Below the pieces are notes generated by a model. The model saw nothing but the letters and a program-made list of their open reading frames with translations, had not been told where the DNA came from and searched no databases. A program made the position numbers and the translations under genes. Shown piece by piece: positions 1 through 7,492 of a stretch of DNA of 39,091 bases. Location: NCBI RefSeq assembly GCF_004792655.1, contig NZ_SRZC01000031.1, positions 1 to 39,091 on the forward strand. The letters run 5' to 3'. The stretch is from Palleniella muris. Its GTDB lineage: Bacteria; Bacteroidota; Bacteroidia; Bacteroidales; Bacteroidaceae. Position 1 is the first letter of the stretch. Each line of letters begins with the position of its first letter.

Positions 1-194
1 CAGAGGGGCGTATGGAAGGAAGAGCAGAAGGAATCGTTGAAGGTCGTGCAGAAGGAATCGTTGAAGGTCGCGCAGAAGGAATCATTGAAGGTCGCGCAGA
101 GGCAATCCGCATGATGAAGCAGTCCGGAATGTCATCTGAACAGATAGCGAAGATAATGAATCTTTCGCTTGATGCTGTTAAAAGCATACATTGA
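1..194 (+). CDS. C-terminal fragment of Rpn/YhgA-like PD-(D/E)XK nuclease (transposase-type), cut by window edge
   Basis: The frame is open from base 3 to the TGA at 192-194, so only the tail of the protein is present and its start lies outside the window. The visible part is four copies of an EGRAEGI(V/I) octapeptide followed by a short segment (RMMKQSGMSSEQIAKIMNLS) that looks like a helix-turn-helix. This tail is typical of the Rpn/YhgA-like 'PD-(D/E)XK nuclease family transposase' proteins that are multi-copy in Bacteroidales genomes; members tested in E. coli promote RecA-independent recombination. The nuclease domain itself is not visible, so the family call rests on the tail alone. The first in-window ATG at 12 is probably internal. 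Confidence 0.6.
   Translation, partial: EGRMEGRAEGIVEGRAEGIVEGRAEGIIEGRAEAIRMMKQSGMSSEQIAKIMNLSLDAVKSIH
15..110 (+). repeat. 24-bp in-frame tandem repeat, four units
   Basis: Units start at 15, 39, 63 and 87, each 24 bp, with only a few third-position and R/A changes between them; the last unit is the most diverged. The repeat encodes the EGRAEGIV octapeptide, so loss or gain of a unit keeps the reading frame. Confidence 0.85.
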
Positions 195-265
195 CAGCAT
201 CCTGTAATGGCAGAGATGTGCCACATGCTCCGTCTTTACCAACTATCGTCAAAGACATAAGCAAT

Positions 266-309
266 AATAGTGCTAATTGCGGATATAAACGTGATTAGCA
301 CTATTTTCT
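266..309 (+). terminator. Hairpin after nuclease gene, terminator-like
   Basis: AATAGTGCTAAT (266-277) is the perfect reverse complement of 294-305, with a 16-nt loop, followed by a short T-rich stretch. It lies 72 nt after the stop codon of the nuclease fragment. AT-rich stem and weak T-run make it a modest terminator candidate. Confidence 0.45.
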
Positions 310-349
310 TATACTCCTATTTCTAATATATGTTGTCGGCAAAAAAAAT

Positions 350-439
350 AATCCGCATGCCATTTGTTTCTGTGCGTTCCCGCCATGTGATTCTCTTTGC
401 AATAAGTGCTTATGTAGATTCATGCGGGTTCAGAAGATT
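350..439. repeat. Dispersed intergenic element, copy A (diverged)
   Basis: This stretch resembles 29487-29568: both start AATCCGCATGCC, carry TTTCTGTGCG or GCTCTGTGCG, then CGCCATG, and end in GGNTTCAGAAGATT. The intergenic space 195-647 otherwise holds only the hairpin at 266-305 and the promoter region of the next gene. Confidence 0.6.
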
Positions 440-584
440 GTCTTGTGGTTAACGGAAATGTACCGCCTTGCAGCGTGTTGTCACTATGATTCTTATTCGC
501 TTAATAGTTGTTTGTAAAGATTTTGGTAGTGTTAATAAAATATAACTAAATATTATCTTTTATGGAAATATGGAACAAAATATG

Positions 585-592
585 TAACTTTG
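585..592 (+). promoter_or_regulatory. -7 box TAACTTTG for the FadL-type porin
   Basis: TAACTTTG fits the Bacteroidetes -7 consensus TAnnTTTG. It lies 55 nt upstream of the ATG at 648. No clean TTTG -33 element is seen at the expected spacing. Confidence 0.5.
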
Positions 593-647
593 CAACGAAT
601 TCAATTTGGTATTGTTAAGGTTTAAAGAATAATTCAATAAGTATTTT

Positions 648-2081
648 ATGAAATTTATCAAAAAGGCTTGCCTTACACTCCTTTCAGTGGCAAGCGTAAG
701 TGGTGCGTATGCCGGCGGTATGCTCACCAACACGAATCAGAACATCGCATTCCTCAGAAACCCTGCCCGTGAGGGTGCAATAGGTATTGACGGAGTCTAT
801 TCCAACCCGGCAGGTGTGGCATTCCTTAATGACGGCATGCATCTCTCCCTTAACTGGCAGGCGGCTTTCCAGACACGTACAGTCTTTACGACAAGCCCGT
901 TCCTTGACCACACTCTCTCCGGCGAGAATAAGACAAAGCGTTACAAGGGTAATGCACAAGTGCCTTTCATACCATCCGTACAGGCTGCCTATAACACAGG
1001 AAAATGGTCTTTCCAGTTCAACTTCGCCATCTCCGGTGGCGGTGGCACATGTGAGTTTGACAAGGGACTTGGCTCTTTTGAGAGCACTCTTGGCGGTATG
1101 GCTACAAGTGTTGCCGGATTGATTAACCAATTCAATCAAATTCCAGGCATGGCTTTGCCTACTGTAAACAGTTATGACATGGAAGGCTACATGCAGGGTA
1201 AGCAGTACTATTTCGGCTTTACTCTCGGTACAGCCTACAAGGTTACAGACAATTTCTCTGTTTACGGTGGTATTCGTGCCCTTTATGGTACTGCGAAATA
1301 TCAGGCAAGAATCTCCGACATCATTGTAAATGGCAACCAACATCTGAATCAGTATGTTGATGGTCTGACAGCCAAACTTGGACAGCTTGGGCAATTGGGT
1401 GTCACCCTTCCTCCTGCGGTAACGGAACAGCTCGCCGCCGTCAACGCATATAAAAACGGTGTTGACCTTGAGTCCGATCAGACAGGCTTCGGCATCTCCC
1501 CAATCATCGGTGTCGACTGGAAAATCGGCACATTGAACCTTGCCGGCAAGTATGAGTTCCGCACACGCATGTCCATGAAAAACAAGTCCAACCTTGCACA
1601 GGCAGGCATGATGTCAGCTGTAGAGCAATTTGTCGACGGCACTTCTGTCCGCGAGGACTCTCCGGCTTTGCTCGCCCTTGGCGCACAGTGGAGCGTGCTG
1701 CCTAACGTCCGCATCAATGCCGGCTACCACCATTTCTACGACAAGCAGTCAAAGAAGGCCGGCAACAAGCAGGAACTTCTCTCAGGCGGCACCAACGAGT
1801 ATCTTGGCGGTGTGGAATGGAACACGACAGAAAAGGTGACAGTCTCTGCAGGCTTCCAGGTGACACGCTACGGACTCACCGACGCCTACATGTCCGACAT
1901 CTCCTTTGTCACCAACTCCACCTCCTTCGGCTTCGGCTGCAAGTACAAGGTCAATGAGAACGTTTCCCTCCAGGCAGCATATTTCAAGACCTTCTACGAC
2001 AAGTACAAGACTCAGGACGGCATGAACGAGTTCACACGCTCCAATGACGTCATCGGTGTGGGATGTGACATCGAGTTCTAA
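648..2081 (+). CDS. OmpP1/FadL/TodX-family outer-membrane transport protein
   Basis: This is a 477-residue outer-membrane protein. Residues 1-22 form a Sec signal peptide ending AYA. The mature N-terminus (GGMLTNTNQN, then NPAREGAIGIDGVYSNPAG) matches the FadL/OmpP1 start, in which an N-terminal hatch plugs a 14-strand barrel; the family takes hydrophobic molecules such as long-chain fatty acids through the outer membrane. The rest alternates short amphipathic strands with Gly/Asn-rich turns and ends in an aromatic residue (DIEF), as barrel proteins do. The length is normal for the family. It appears monocistronic, with its own -7 box upstream and a hairpin terminator downstream. The substrate cannot be read from the sequence. 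Confidence 0.85.
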   Translation: MKFIKKACLTLLSVASVSGAYAGGMLTNTNQNIAFLRNPAREGAIGIDGVYSNPAGVAFLNDGMHLSLNWQAAFQTRTVFTTSPFLDHTLSGENKTKRYKGNAQVPFIPSVQAAYNTGKWSFQFNFAISGGGGTCEFDKGLGSFESTLGGMATSVAGLINQFNQIPGMALPTVNSYDMEGYMQGKQYYFGFTLGTAYKVTDNFSVYGGIRALYGTAKYQARISDIIVNGNQHLNQYVDGLTAKLGQLGQLGVTLPPAVTEQLAAVNAYKNGVDLESDQTGFGISPIIGVDWKIGTLNLAGKYEFRTRMSMKNKSNLAQAGMMSAVEQFVDGTSVREDSPALLALGAQWSVLPNVRINAGYHHFYDKQSKKAGNKQELLSGGTNEYLGGVEWNTTEKVTVSAGFQVTRYGLTDAYMSDISFVTNSTSFGFGCKYKVNENVSLQAAYFKTFYDKYKTQDGMNEFTRSNDVIGVGCDIEF

Positions 2082-2204
2082 TTAAAAAGACAGTGATTAT
2101 TATTACCTGAAAATAATAGTCGGCGGCATTCCCGCCACAATACAAGTGCCTTGACAGCAGGCTTTCCGCCGCTTATGCAGCAAGCCATGTGGAGAGGCAG
2201 AATG

Positions 2205-2239
2205 AAAGGTGACCTTTCGGAAGACGGAAGGTCACCTTT
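2205..2239. repeat. AAAGGTGACC-type inverted repeat
   Basis: 2205-2218 pairs with 2226-2239 (14 bp, one G-U) around a 7-nt loop. The core AAAGGTGACCTT is one of several AAAGGTnAC palindromes in this window (see 10320-10475 and 28541-28620). Confidence 0.7.
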
Positions 2240-2245
2240 TACTGT

Positions 2246-2293
2246 ACGAAGTGCTACCTTTCATCATGCGAAAGGTGATACTTCGTTTTTTCG
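2246..2293 (+). terminator. Terminator of the FadL-type gene
   Basis: ACGAAGT (2246-2252) pairs with ACTTCGT (2280-2286) and ACCTTTC (2256-2262) pairs with GAAAGGT (2270-2276), separated by a 3x3 internal loop. A T6 run (2286-2291) follows. It lies about 165 nt after the stop codon. Confidence 0.65.
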
Positions 2294-2461
2294 TACTTTT
2301 ACCTTCGCAGACAGCAGGGTGGAGGCTGCTATGTAGGAAAGAAAGCAATGTCTTCCTTTGCTATGAAAAACGCTTATCTGATTATTATATAGGTGAAATC
2401 CTGCCCGTGATAGCTTAAAAACAACTTTTTTATGCCTTTTTGCAAAAAAACTCACGAAAAA

Positions 2462-2493
2462 TTTGCAGATATTGGATATTTGACGTACCTTTG
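2462..2493 (+). promoter_or_regulatory. Promoter of the ABC/lipoprotein operon
   Basis: TTTG at 2462-2465 and TACCTTTG at 2486-2493 are spaced by 20 nt, matching the Bacteroidetes -33/-7 consensus. The first gene starts at 2635, giving a 5' leader of roughly 135 nt. Confidence 0.7.
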
Positions 2494-2634
2494 CGGTGTA
2501 CTATTAGAGTAATACACCATAACAGATACTCAAAATCACTCCTGCCGAGTCCTGAGAATAAACGGTCACAGCGGTTTGCAGCGGTTCTGTTACAAAGAGA
2601 AAACAAAGAAAGAAAACATATAAATAACAAAGCT

Positions 2635-3447
2635 ATGGAAATAAAAGTGCAGAATGTAAGTTTCAAGTACAAGGGTTCTAAGCGCCAGGTGCTCAGCAAC
2701 ATGTACCTTGAGTTGAAGGAGAACCGCATCTGCGGGCTTCTCGGCAAGAACGGAGTGGGCAAGTCCACACTCCTCTACCTTATCGCAGGACTTCTCCGTC
2801 CAACAAAGGGAATGGTCACAGTCGGCGACATGGAGAGCCAAAAGCGCTGTCCCGAGATGCTCAGCGAAGTGTTCTTCGTAAGCGAAGAGTTTGAGCTCCC
2901 TTCTGTCCGCCTTGCCGACTATGTTAAGATGAATGCACCGTTCTACCCACGTTTCTCACAGGAACTCCTTGAAAAGTGCCTTGCAGAGTTCGGTCTGGAG
3001 TACGACCTGAAACTCTCGGAGCTGTCCATGGGTCAGAAGAAGAAAGTGTTCATGAGTTTCGCTTTGGCGACAAGGACAAAGATACTCCTCATGGACGAGC
3101 CGACAAACGGTCTTGACATCCCTTCCAAGGCACAGTTCCGTAAGGCAGTTTCCGCCTCAATGAGCGACGACCGCACAATCATTATATCCACCCATCAGGT
3201 GCATGATGTGGAGCAGTTGCTTGACCATGTCATCATCATGTCCAACGAAGGCATCCTCCTTGACAACACTACTCAGGAGATTTGCGACAAGTATGTCTTC
3301 GAAACTCGTCTGCCGCAGGACATGGACGACGTCATCTACGGCGAGCCGTCCCTGCAGGGAAACCTCGTCATGGCTCATCGCGGCGACCGTCCGGAGACAC
3401 CTCTGAACCTTGAAATTCTCTTCAATGCCACGACGCAAGGCAAGTGA
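2635..3447 (+). CDS. ABC transporter ATP-binding protein
   Basis: This 270-residue ATPase energises an ABC exporter or efflux-type system at the inner membrane. Walker A GKNGVGKST is at residues 37-45, the signature LSMGQ at 130-134, Walker B ILLMDEP at 150-156 and the H-loop histidine at 187 (STHQ). The Q-loop position reads VSEE rather than containing Gln. The reading frame is open further upstream, but ATG 2635 is preferred because the protein then starts with the usual first strand (MEIKVQNVSFKY) and lies after the promoter. It is the first gene of an operon with two lipoprotein/membrane-protein pairs and a GntR regulator, the arrangement of YtrA/YtrB-type systems. The substrate is unknown. 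Confidence 0.9.
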   Translation: MEIKVQNVSFKYKGSKRQVLSNMYLELKENRICGLLGKNGVGKSTLLYLIAGLLRPTKGMVTVGDMESQKRCPEMLSEVFFVSEEFELPSVRLADYVKMNAPFYPRFSQELLEKCLAEFGLEYDLKLSELSMGQKKKVFMSFALATRTKILLMDEPTNGLDIPSKAQFRKAVSASMSDDRTIIISTHQVHDVEQLLDHVIIMSNEGILLDNTTQEICDKYVFETRLPQDMDDVIYGEPSLQGNLVMAHRGDRPETPLNLEILFNATTQGK

Positions 3448-3480
3448 TTACTCGGTCACAAACCGGTGAACAGTGAAAGG

Positions 3481-3553
3481 AACCGCGTTAGCGGTGACAA
3501 GAAAGTAGCTGTGGTTGCAATCCACGACTGCCATCTTCAACCACTACGCGGTT
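3481..3553. repeat. Paired palindromes between ATPase and first lipoprotein
   Basis: ACCGC-GTTA-GCGGT (3482-3495) and AACCACTACGCGGTT (3539-3553, one mismatch) lie 58 nt apart in the 181-nt gap. The same arrangement recurs at 5219-5299 before the second lipoprotein. Confidence 0.7.
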
Positions 3554-3628
3554 ATCCTCGCAGTGACTTGCAAACTCGGATATAAAGCTAAAGTTGCCAT
3601 ATTTTACAAATCAATTATACGGAAAGCA

Positions 3629-4378
3629 ATGAAAATAAAGTTATTTGCCATGGCTGCAGTGGCAGTGTTCACATTGTCAGCATGCTCACTCCGCTTTTCA
3701 ACCAATAAGGAGGAAAACGGCAAAATTATAGAGAAGACCTTCGGCATCAAGGACTTCAACAGCCTGGAATTAGGTGGTTATGCCAAGGTCTGCTACACCG
3801 TGAGCGACACATTCTCTGTCCGTGTCAGCACTGCGGAGGGCGACATGAAGAAACTGAAAGTGGAAAAGAGTGACAGCACCTTGCTGATTGGCAATGTCCC
3901 TGATGTGGACATAAGCAGCAGAATCTGGCGATTAAACAATAAGACTTGTAATGAGCGCAAGGTGTACATCACCGCCCCTTATCTCAAGAATATAAACGTT
4001 GCGGGCGCAGTCGACATCATCTGCAACGACACTATCGTCACTGAGGATTTCTGTGTGAGTATATCCGGTGCGGGAAAAGCACATTTCGCTTGTGTGAAAG
4101 CCCATGATGTAATCCTGGCAATATCCGGTGCGGCAAGCATGACGGCCGACATTCAGGAGGCAGCGTGGACGGAACTGGGCATGGCAGGAGCCGGAACCAT
4201 GGACATCGGTTTCCACGATTGCGTTGAGTCACGTGCACAAGTTGCCGGTGTGGGAAGCATCAAGCTCCGTGGCGTTCTTGGCACTCTCCGGCAGGAGGTG
4301 GCGGGAATAGGCAAGATAAATACCGATGAGCTCACGCTTACGGGCAAGAAATACAGTAGCAAAGACGATAAAGAATAG
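3629..4378 (+). CDS. DUF2807 lipoprotein, copy 1
   Basis: This is a 249-residue predicted lipoprotein. The start at 3629 gives a compact signal peptide with lipobox LSAC and lipidated Cys19; the longer open frame from 3515 would bury it. The mature part matches the DUF2807 (GIN, 'auto-transporter adhesin head') domain, a right-handed beta-helix. It shows the domain's hallmarks: KTFGIKDFNSLELGGYAKVCYT near the N-terminus, KVYITAPYLKNINVAGAVDI in the middle, then regularly spaced turns (SGAGKA, SGAASM, AGAGTM, AGVGSI, AGIGKI). The second copy (5376-6104) keeps Asp in these turns; here it is lost. It is followed 11 nt later by a membrane protein and is probably an exported partner of the ABC system. 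The function of the domain is not established. Confidence 0.85.
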   Translation: MKIKLFAMAAVAVFTLSACSLRFSTNKEENGKIIEKTFGIKDFNSLELGGYAKVCYTVSDTFSVRVSTAEGDMKKLKVEKSDSTLLIGNVPDVDISSRIWRLNNKTCNERKVYITAPYLKNINVAGAVDIICNDTIVTEDFCVSISGAGKAHFACVKAHDVILAISGAASMTADIQEAAWTELGMAGAGTMDIGFHDCVESRAQVAGVGSIKLRGVLGTLRQEVAGIGKINTDELTLTGKKYSSKDDKE

Positions 4379-4389
4379 GAGGAAAAAAT

Positions 4390-5211
4390 ATGAAAACAAG
4401 CAGACTTTTACAGCTCGTGCGCTGGAACATTATGACCCGAAAGGGCAAAATCGTGCGCGGTTTCTTTGGTGGAGTGATAGGCACCCTTTTTGCGGCGGTG
4501 TGTGCCAACGGTCTCTTGTTTGGCAAACATTTTGCAGGACATGGCACTTATGAGTCCATGGCGGCAATGCTTCTTGTTGTACTGGCTGTGATAATGCTGA
4601 AATATGCCACACAAATCAGCTTCAACAACTCCACAAAAACGGGCTTCATCAGCTACGCCATGATTCCTGCCACAAACCTTGAAAAGTTTCTTGCCAGTTG
4701 GATTTATGTCACTTTTGTCCTTGGTGCGCTCTTGATTGCAAGTTTTGTTGTCGGCGATTTCGCACAAATGGCAGTGACAATGGTGAGATATGGCAAGGCT
4801 TCCTCACTAACATGGGCTGTGTTGCACACATTATATAATATGCTGCATGTAGAGTCTGCGGAGAGTTTGCTTGGCATTGCACTGGGAGTTTATTCGGCAA
4901 TATCAATCCATGGCAAGTTCATCTTCGGCGGTACACTGTTCCGTAAGCATCAGTTCATCTACACATGTATCCTCTTGGTCATTGTGATTCCCTTTGTCTT
5001 GTCCTTGTTGTTAGGTGGCTTGGTGTATCTCGGGAAAACATGGCTGGACAGTACAGACACAGTCATCATCATCGAATGGTATGTGGGGGAGACCTTCGTG
5101 AAATGGGCGGTTCTCGCCATCGGAACAGTGGTTGTCAGCCTCTTCTATTGGCTTTCCTATCGCCTCTTCTGCCGTTCTCAGATTATCAACAACCGCATGT
5201 TCAACATTTAA
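4390..5211 (+). CDS. ABC-associated multi-pass membrane protein, copy 1
   Basis: This 273-residue integral membrane protein has about six hydrophobic segments (near residues 25-45, 58-76, 103-125, 155-172, 191-215 and 235-258). It ends in RSQIINNRMFNI. It has the size and pattern of a permease subunit that pairs with a stand-alone ATPase, and no soluble domain. The conserved block ATNLEKFLASWIYVTFVLGA recurs almost unchanged in the paralogue at 6135-6956, which has exactly the same length. It starts 11 nt after the lipoprotein stop. Role as ABC permease is inferred from neighbours and topology; the specific family is not recognised. Confidence 0.75.
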   Translation: MKTSRLLQLVRWNIMTRKGKIVRGFFGGVIGTLFAAVCANGLLFGKHFAGHGTYESMAAMLLVVLAVIMLKYATQISFNNSTKTGFISYAMIPATNLEKFLASWIYVTFVLGALLIASFVVGDFAQMAVTMVRYGKASSLTWAVLHTLYNMLHVESAESLLGIALGVYSAISIHGKFIFGGTLFRKHQFIYTCILLVIVIPFVLSLLLGGLVYLGKTWLDSTDTVIIIEWYVGETFVKWAVLAIGTVVVSLFYWLSYRLFCRSQIINNRMFNI

Positions 5212-5218
5212 GAAAAGG

Positions 5219-5299
5219 AACCGCTACGCGGTTTCACGTACAGAGTCTTACTGAATCAGATGTGAAACTAAAGATACAATCTTCAACCGCTATGCGGTT
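5219..5299. repeat. Paired palindromes between first permease and second lipoprotein
   Basis: AACCGCTACGCGGTT (5219-5233) and AACCGCTATGCGGTT (5285-5299) are perfect 6-bp stems with 3-nt loops, 66 nt apart. The second is preceded by ATCTTC, as in the copy at 3539-3553, so the spacer was duplicated with the genes. Confidence 0.8.
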
Positions 5300-5375
5300 A
5301 AGTCCACAGACAATTCTTGCTTGGATTTTGTCTTGTGGTTTTAGAATGAAATAATTATCAAAAACAATGAAAGCA

Positions 5376-6104
5376 ATGAAAATGAATATACCAGTAATAG
5401 CTGCTGTGGCAGTGCTTACCTTTGCAGCTTGCTCTGTCCGCATAGTTGATAATAAAGAGTTGAATGGAGAAATGGTGGAAAAGACCTTCGATATTAAGGA
5501 TTTCAACCGTTTGAAAATCAGCACTTACTGTGATGTCTATTATGCCGTAGGGGACAGTTTCTCTGTCCGCGTGAAGACTTCGGAGGGACTCATGAAGGAT
5601 CTTATCATGGAAAACAAGGACAGCATGCTTCGAATCAGTCGTGTAGATGGGTCAAAAAACATGAGAGTATGGAGGATAAACCAAACGAAATCCGGAAATC
5701 AGAAAATCTATATCACTGCTCCGTACCTTAAAGAAATAAAAGTGAATGGTTCGGCAGGCTTTATCTGCAAGGACACCATCTGTACAGAGGACTTCTGTGT
5801 GCGTATAGCCGGTTCAGGAGATGTGAAGCTCGCCGGAGTAAGGGCAAACAGCGTGGAATTCGACATGGCAGGTTCCGGTGACATAAAGGCCGGTCTGCAG
5901 AATGTGGAATGGAGCGGATTCAAAATCGCCGGGTCAGGAGATATGGACATTAATTTCCAGGATTGTGGTGAGGCATCTGTCAGCATTGCCGGCTCGGGAG
6001 ATGTGAAGCTCAAAGGAACTCTCGGAACTTTCACACAAAGCGTTGCCGGTTCAGGAGACATAGAGACAAAGGAATTGCAGCTGACAGGCAAGAAAAGACA
6101 ATAG
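5376..6104 (+). CDS. DUF2807 lipoprotein, copy 2
   Basis: This is a 242-residue paralogue of the lipoprotein at 3629. Three ATGs are possible (5367, 5376, 5382). 5376 is chosen because it places the lipobox FAAC at Cys19, exactly as in copy 1, and because GAAAGCA precedes both starts. The DUF2807 beta-helix is clear: KTFDIKDFNRLKISTYCDVYY, then KIYITAPYLKEIKVNGSAGF, then five regularly spaced AGSGD turns (AGSGDVKLAG, AGSGDIKAGL, AGSGDMDINF, AGSGDVKLKG, AGSGDIETKE). This is the family-typical form, while copy 1 has drifted. It is co-oriented with and followed by the second membrane protein, so the pair was duplicated as a unit. Confidence 0.85.
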   Translation: MKMNIPVIAAVAVLTFAACSVRIVDNKELNGEMVEKTFDIKDFNRLKISTYCDVYYAVGDSFSVRVKTSEGLMKDLIMENKDSMLRISRVDGSKNMRVWRINQTKSGNQKIYITAPYLKEIKVNGSAGFICKDTICTEDFCVRIAGSGDVKLAGVRANSVEFDMAGSGDIKAGLQNVEWSGFKIAGSGDMDINFQDCGEASVSIAGSGDVKLKGTLGTFTQSVAGSGDIETKELQLTGKKRQ

Positions 6105-6134
6105 TAAATGAACAAAACAAACAGAAAGACAGTT

Positions 6135-6956
6135 ATGAAAACAGATAGACTTTTACAAGTAGTGTGCTGGAATGTCATAGGCAGAAAAGGAGAACTCCTG
6201 CGCACTTTCATCGGCGGAATTATAGGTATGTTCTTTGCAATGAGCATAACTAATGGATTTTGGTTCTCGGATGAGGCTGCCGACCGTGGCGAAGTGTCGT
6301 CCATGACAGTGCTAATGCTCATCTGCATCAGCGTGATAATGCTTAAATATGCTACCGGAGTGAGTTTCAACACAAAGACAAAGACCGCATTCCTGAACTA
6401 TGCAATGCTCCCTGCCACTAACCTGGAGAAATACGCAGCCAACTGGATTTATGTCACTTTTGTGCTCGGTGGGACTTCTATTGCAGGACTCATCGTCGGT
6501 GACGGAGTACAGAGGATTGTCTCAGAAATCGTCTATGGCACAAGTTCCTCTGTCACATGGAGCGCATTAGGAATACTGGCGGATACCTTGGAGATAAAAG
6601 CCTTGGGCGTGATATGGGGTGTTGTGGCTTTCGTCTTCGGACTTATCGCGGCACACGCGGCCTTTATTCTTGGCGGCACACTGTTCCGCAAGCACCAGTT
6701 CATCCTTACTTGTGTCCTTTGGTGGATAGTCGTTCCGTTTGCCACAGGCACATTATTTACCGGTGCAGGATGGCTCGTCCATTCTATTCTTGACGCCAAC
6801 GACTGTGGACTTGAGATAGAATGGTATGTAGGAGAGGACTTTGCAAAGTGCGTAGTGCTGCTTGCTGAGCTTGCGTTCATCAGCTTCTGCTACTGGTATT
6901 CCTTCCGTCTCTTCAGCCGCAGTCAGATTATAAACAACCGTTTCTTCAACAAATAA
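6135..6956 (+). CDS. ABC-associated multi-pass membrane protein, copy 2
   Basis: This is a 273-residue paralogue of 4390-5211. The frame is open from an ATG at 6108, but ATG 6135 aligns MKTDRLLQVVCWN with MKTSRLLQLVRWN of copy 1 and gives identical lengths. Shared blocks include ATNLEKYAANWIYVTFVLGG, FILGGTLFRKHQFI, EIEWYVGE and the end RSQIINNRFFNK. About six membrane segments are visible. It probably forms a hetero-oligomer with copy 1, or an alternative permease for the single ATPase. It is followed 4 nt later by the GntR regulator. Confidence 0.75.
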   Translation: MKTDRLLQVVCWNVIGRKGELLRTFIGGIIGMFFAMSITNGFWFSDEAADRGEVSSMTVLMLICISVIMLKYATGVSFNTKTKTAFLNYAMLPATNLEKYAANWIYVTFVLGGTSIAGLIVGDGVQRIVSEIVYGTSSSVTWSALGILADTLEIKALGVIWGVVAFVFGLIAAHAAFILGGTLFRKHQFILTCVLWWIVVPFATGTLFTGAGWLVHSILDANDCGLEIEWYVGEDFAKCVVLLAELAFISFCYWYSFRLFSRSQIINNRFFNK

Positions 6957-6960
6957 GCTT

Positions 6961-7374
6961 ATGGAAATGTTCAATAAAGACCGCCCCATATACCTGCAGA
7001 TATCCGACAGAATATGTGACGAGATACTCTCCGGTGTCTATGCCGAAGACCGGCGCATACCGTCGGTGCGCGACTATGCCACACTGATGCAGGTGAACAT
7101 CAACACTGTCATGAAGACTTACGAGGAACTGTCACGCTCGGAAATCATCTACCAGCGCCGTGGCATGGGCTATTTCGTCACCGCCGGTGCAAAGAGCGCA
7201 ATCCAACGGCAGCGCAAGGAGACCTTCATCCATAAGACTCTCGCGGAGATGTTCCGCCAGATGCCCCTCCTCGGCATCTCCATCGACGATGTCGTCAAGG
7301 AGTATCACGCCTCGCAGAAGCCGAAAACAAATGGGGGGGGGAGCACGAGGCAACCCGATGTCTCCGGCAGTTAA
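6961..7374 (+). CDS. GntR-family (YtrA-type) transcriptional regulator
   Basis: This 137-residue repressor-type protein has an N-terminal winged helix-turn-helix: PIYLQISDRICDEILSGVY, RIPSVRDYATLMQVNINTV and YEELSRSEIIYQRRGMGYFV are the standard GntR blocks. Only a short helical tail follows, with no large effector domain, which is the YtrA subfamily plan. YtrA proteins usually repress their own ABC-transporter operon; here the gene is the last of the ABC operon, 4 nt after the second permease. The 3' end contains a run of nine G (7333-7341), encoding three glycines. A one-base change in the run would replace the last dozen residues but not touch the DNA-binding domain. Confidence 0.88.
   Translation: MEMFNKDRPIYLQISDRICDEILSGVYAEDRRIPSVRDYATLMQVNINTVMKTYEELSRSEIIYQRRGMGYFVTAGAKSAIQRQRKETFIHKTLAEMFRQMPLLGISIDDVVKEYHASQKPKTNGGGSTRQPDVSGS
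7333..7341 (+). repeat. Homopolymer G9 tract in the regulator gene
   Basis: Nine consecutive G near the 3' end of the gntR-type gene. Losing one G would give an ending GGARGNPMSPAVNVFTVP; gaining one would give another out-of-frame tail. A second G9 lies at 13604-13612. Confidence 0.85.
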
Positions 7375-7492
7375 TGTCTTCACAGTGCCGTGAATGAAGC
7401 CTGAAAAGTCATCAACCTTACAACACAGACATACAAGCACAACAACACAAACACATTCATTTTCCATTTACACAATACAAACATTACGAACA

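Noticed and set aside
684..1394. 236-residue minus frame opposite the FadL-type gene
   Set aside because: Shadow of a well-supported + strand gene, without any recognisable domain.
2151..2418. Short open frames after the FadL-type gene
   Set aside because: They are translations of the inverted repeats and the terminator.
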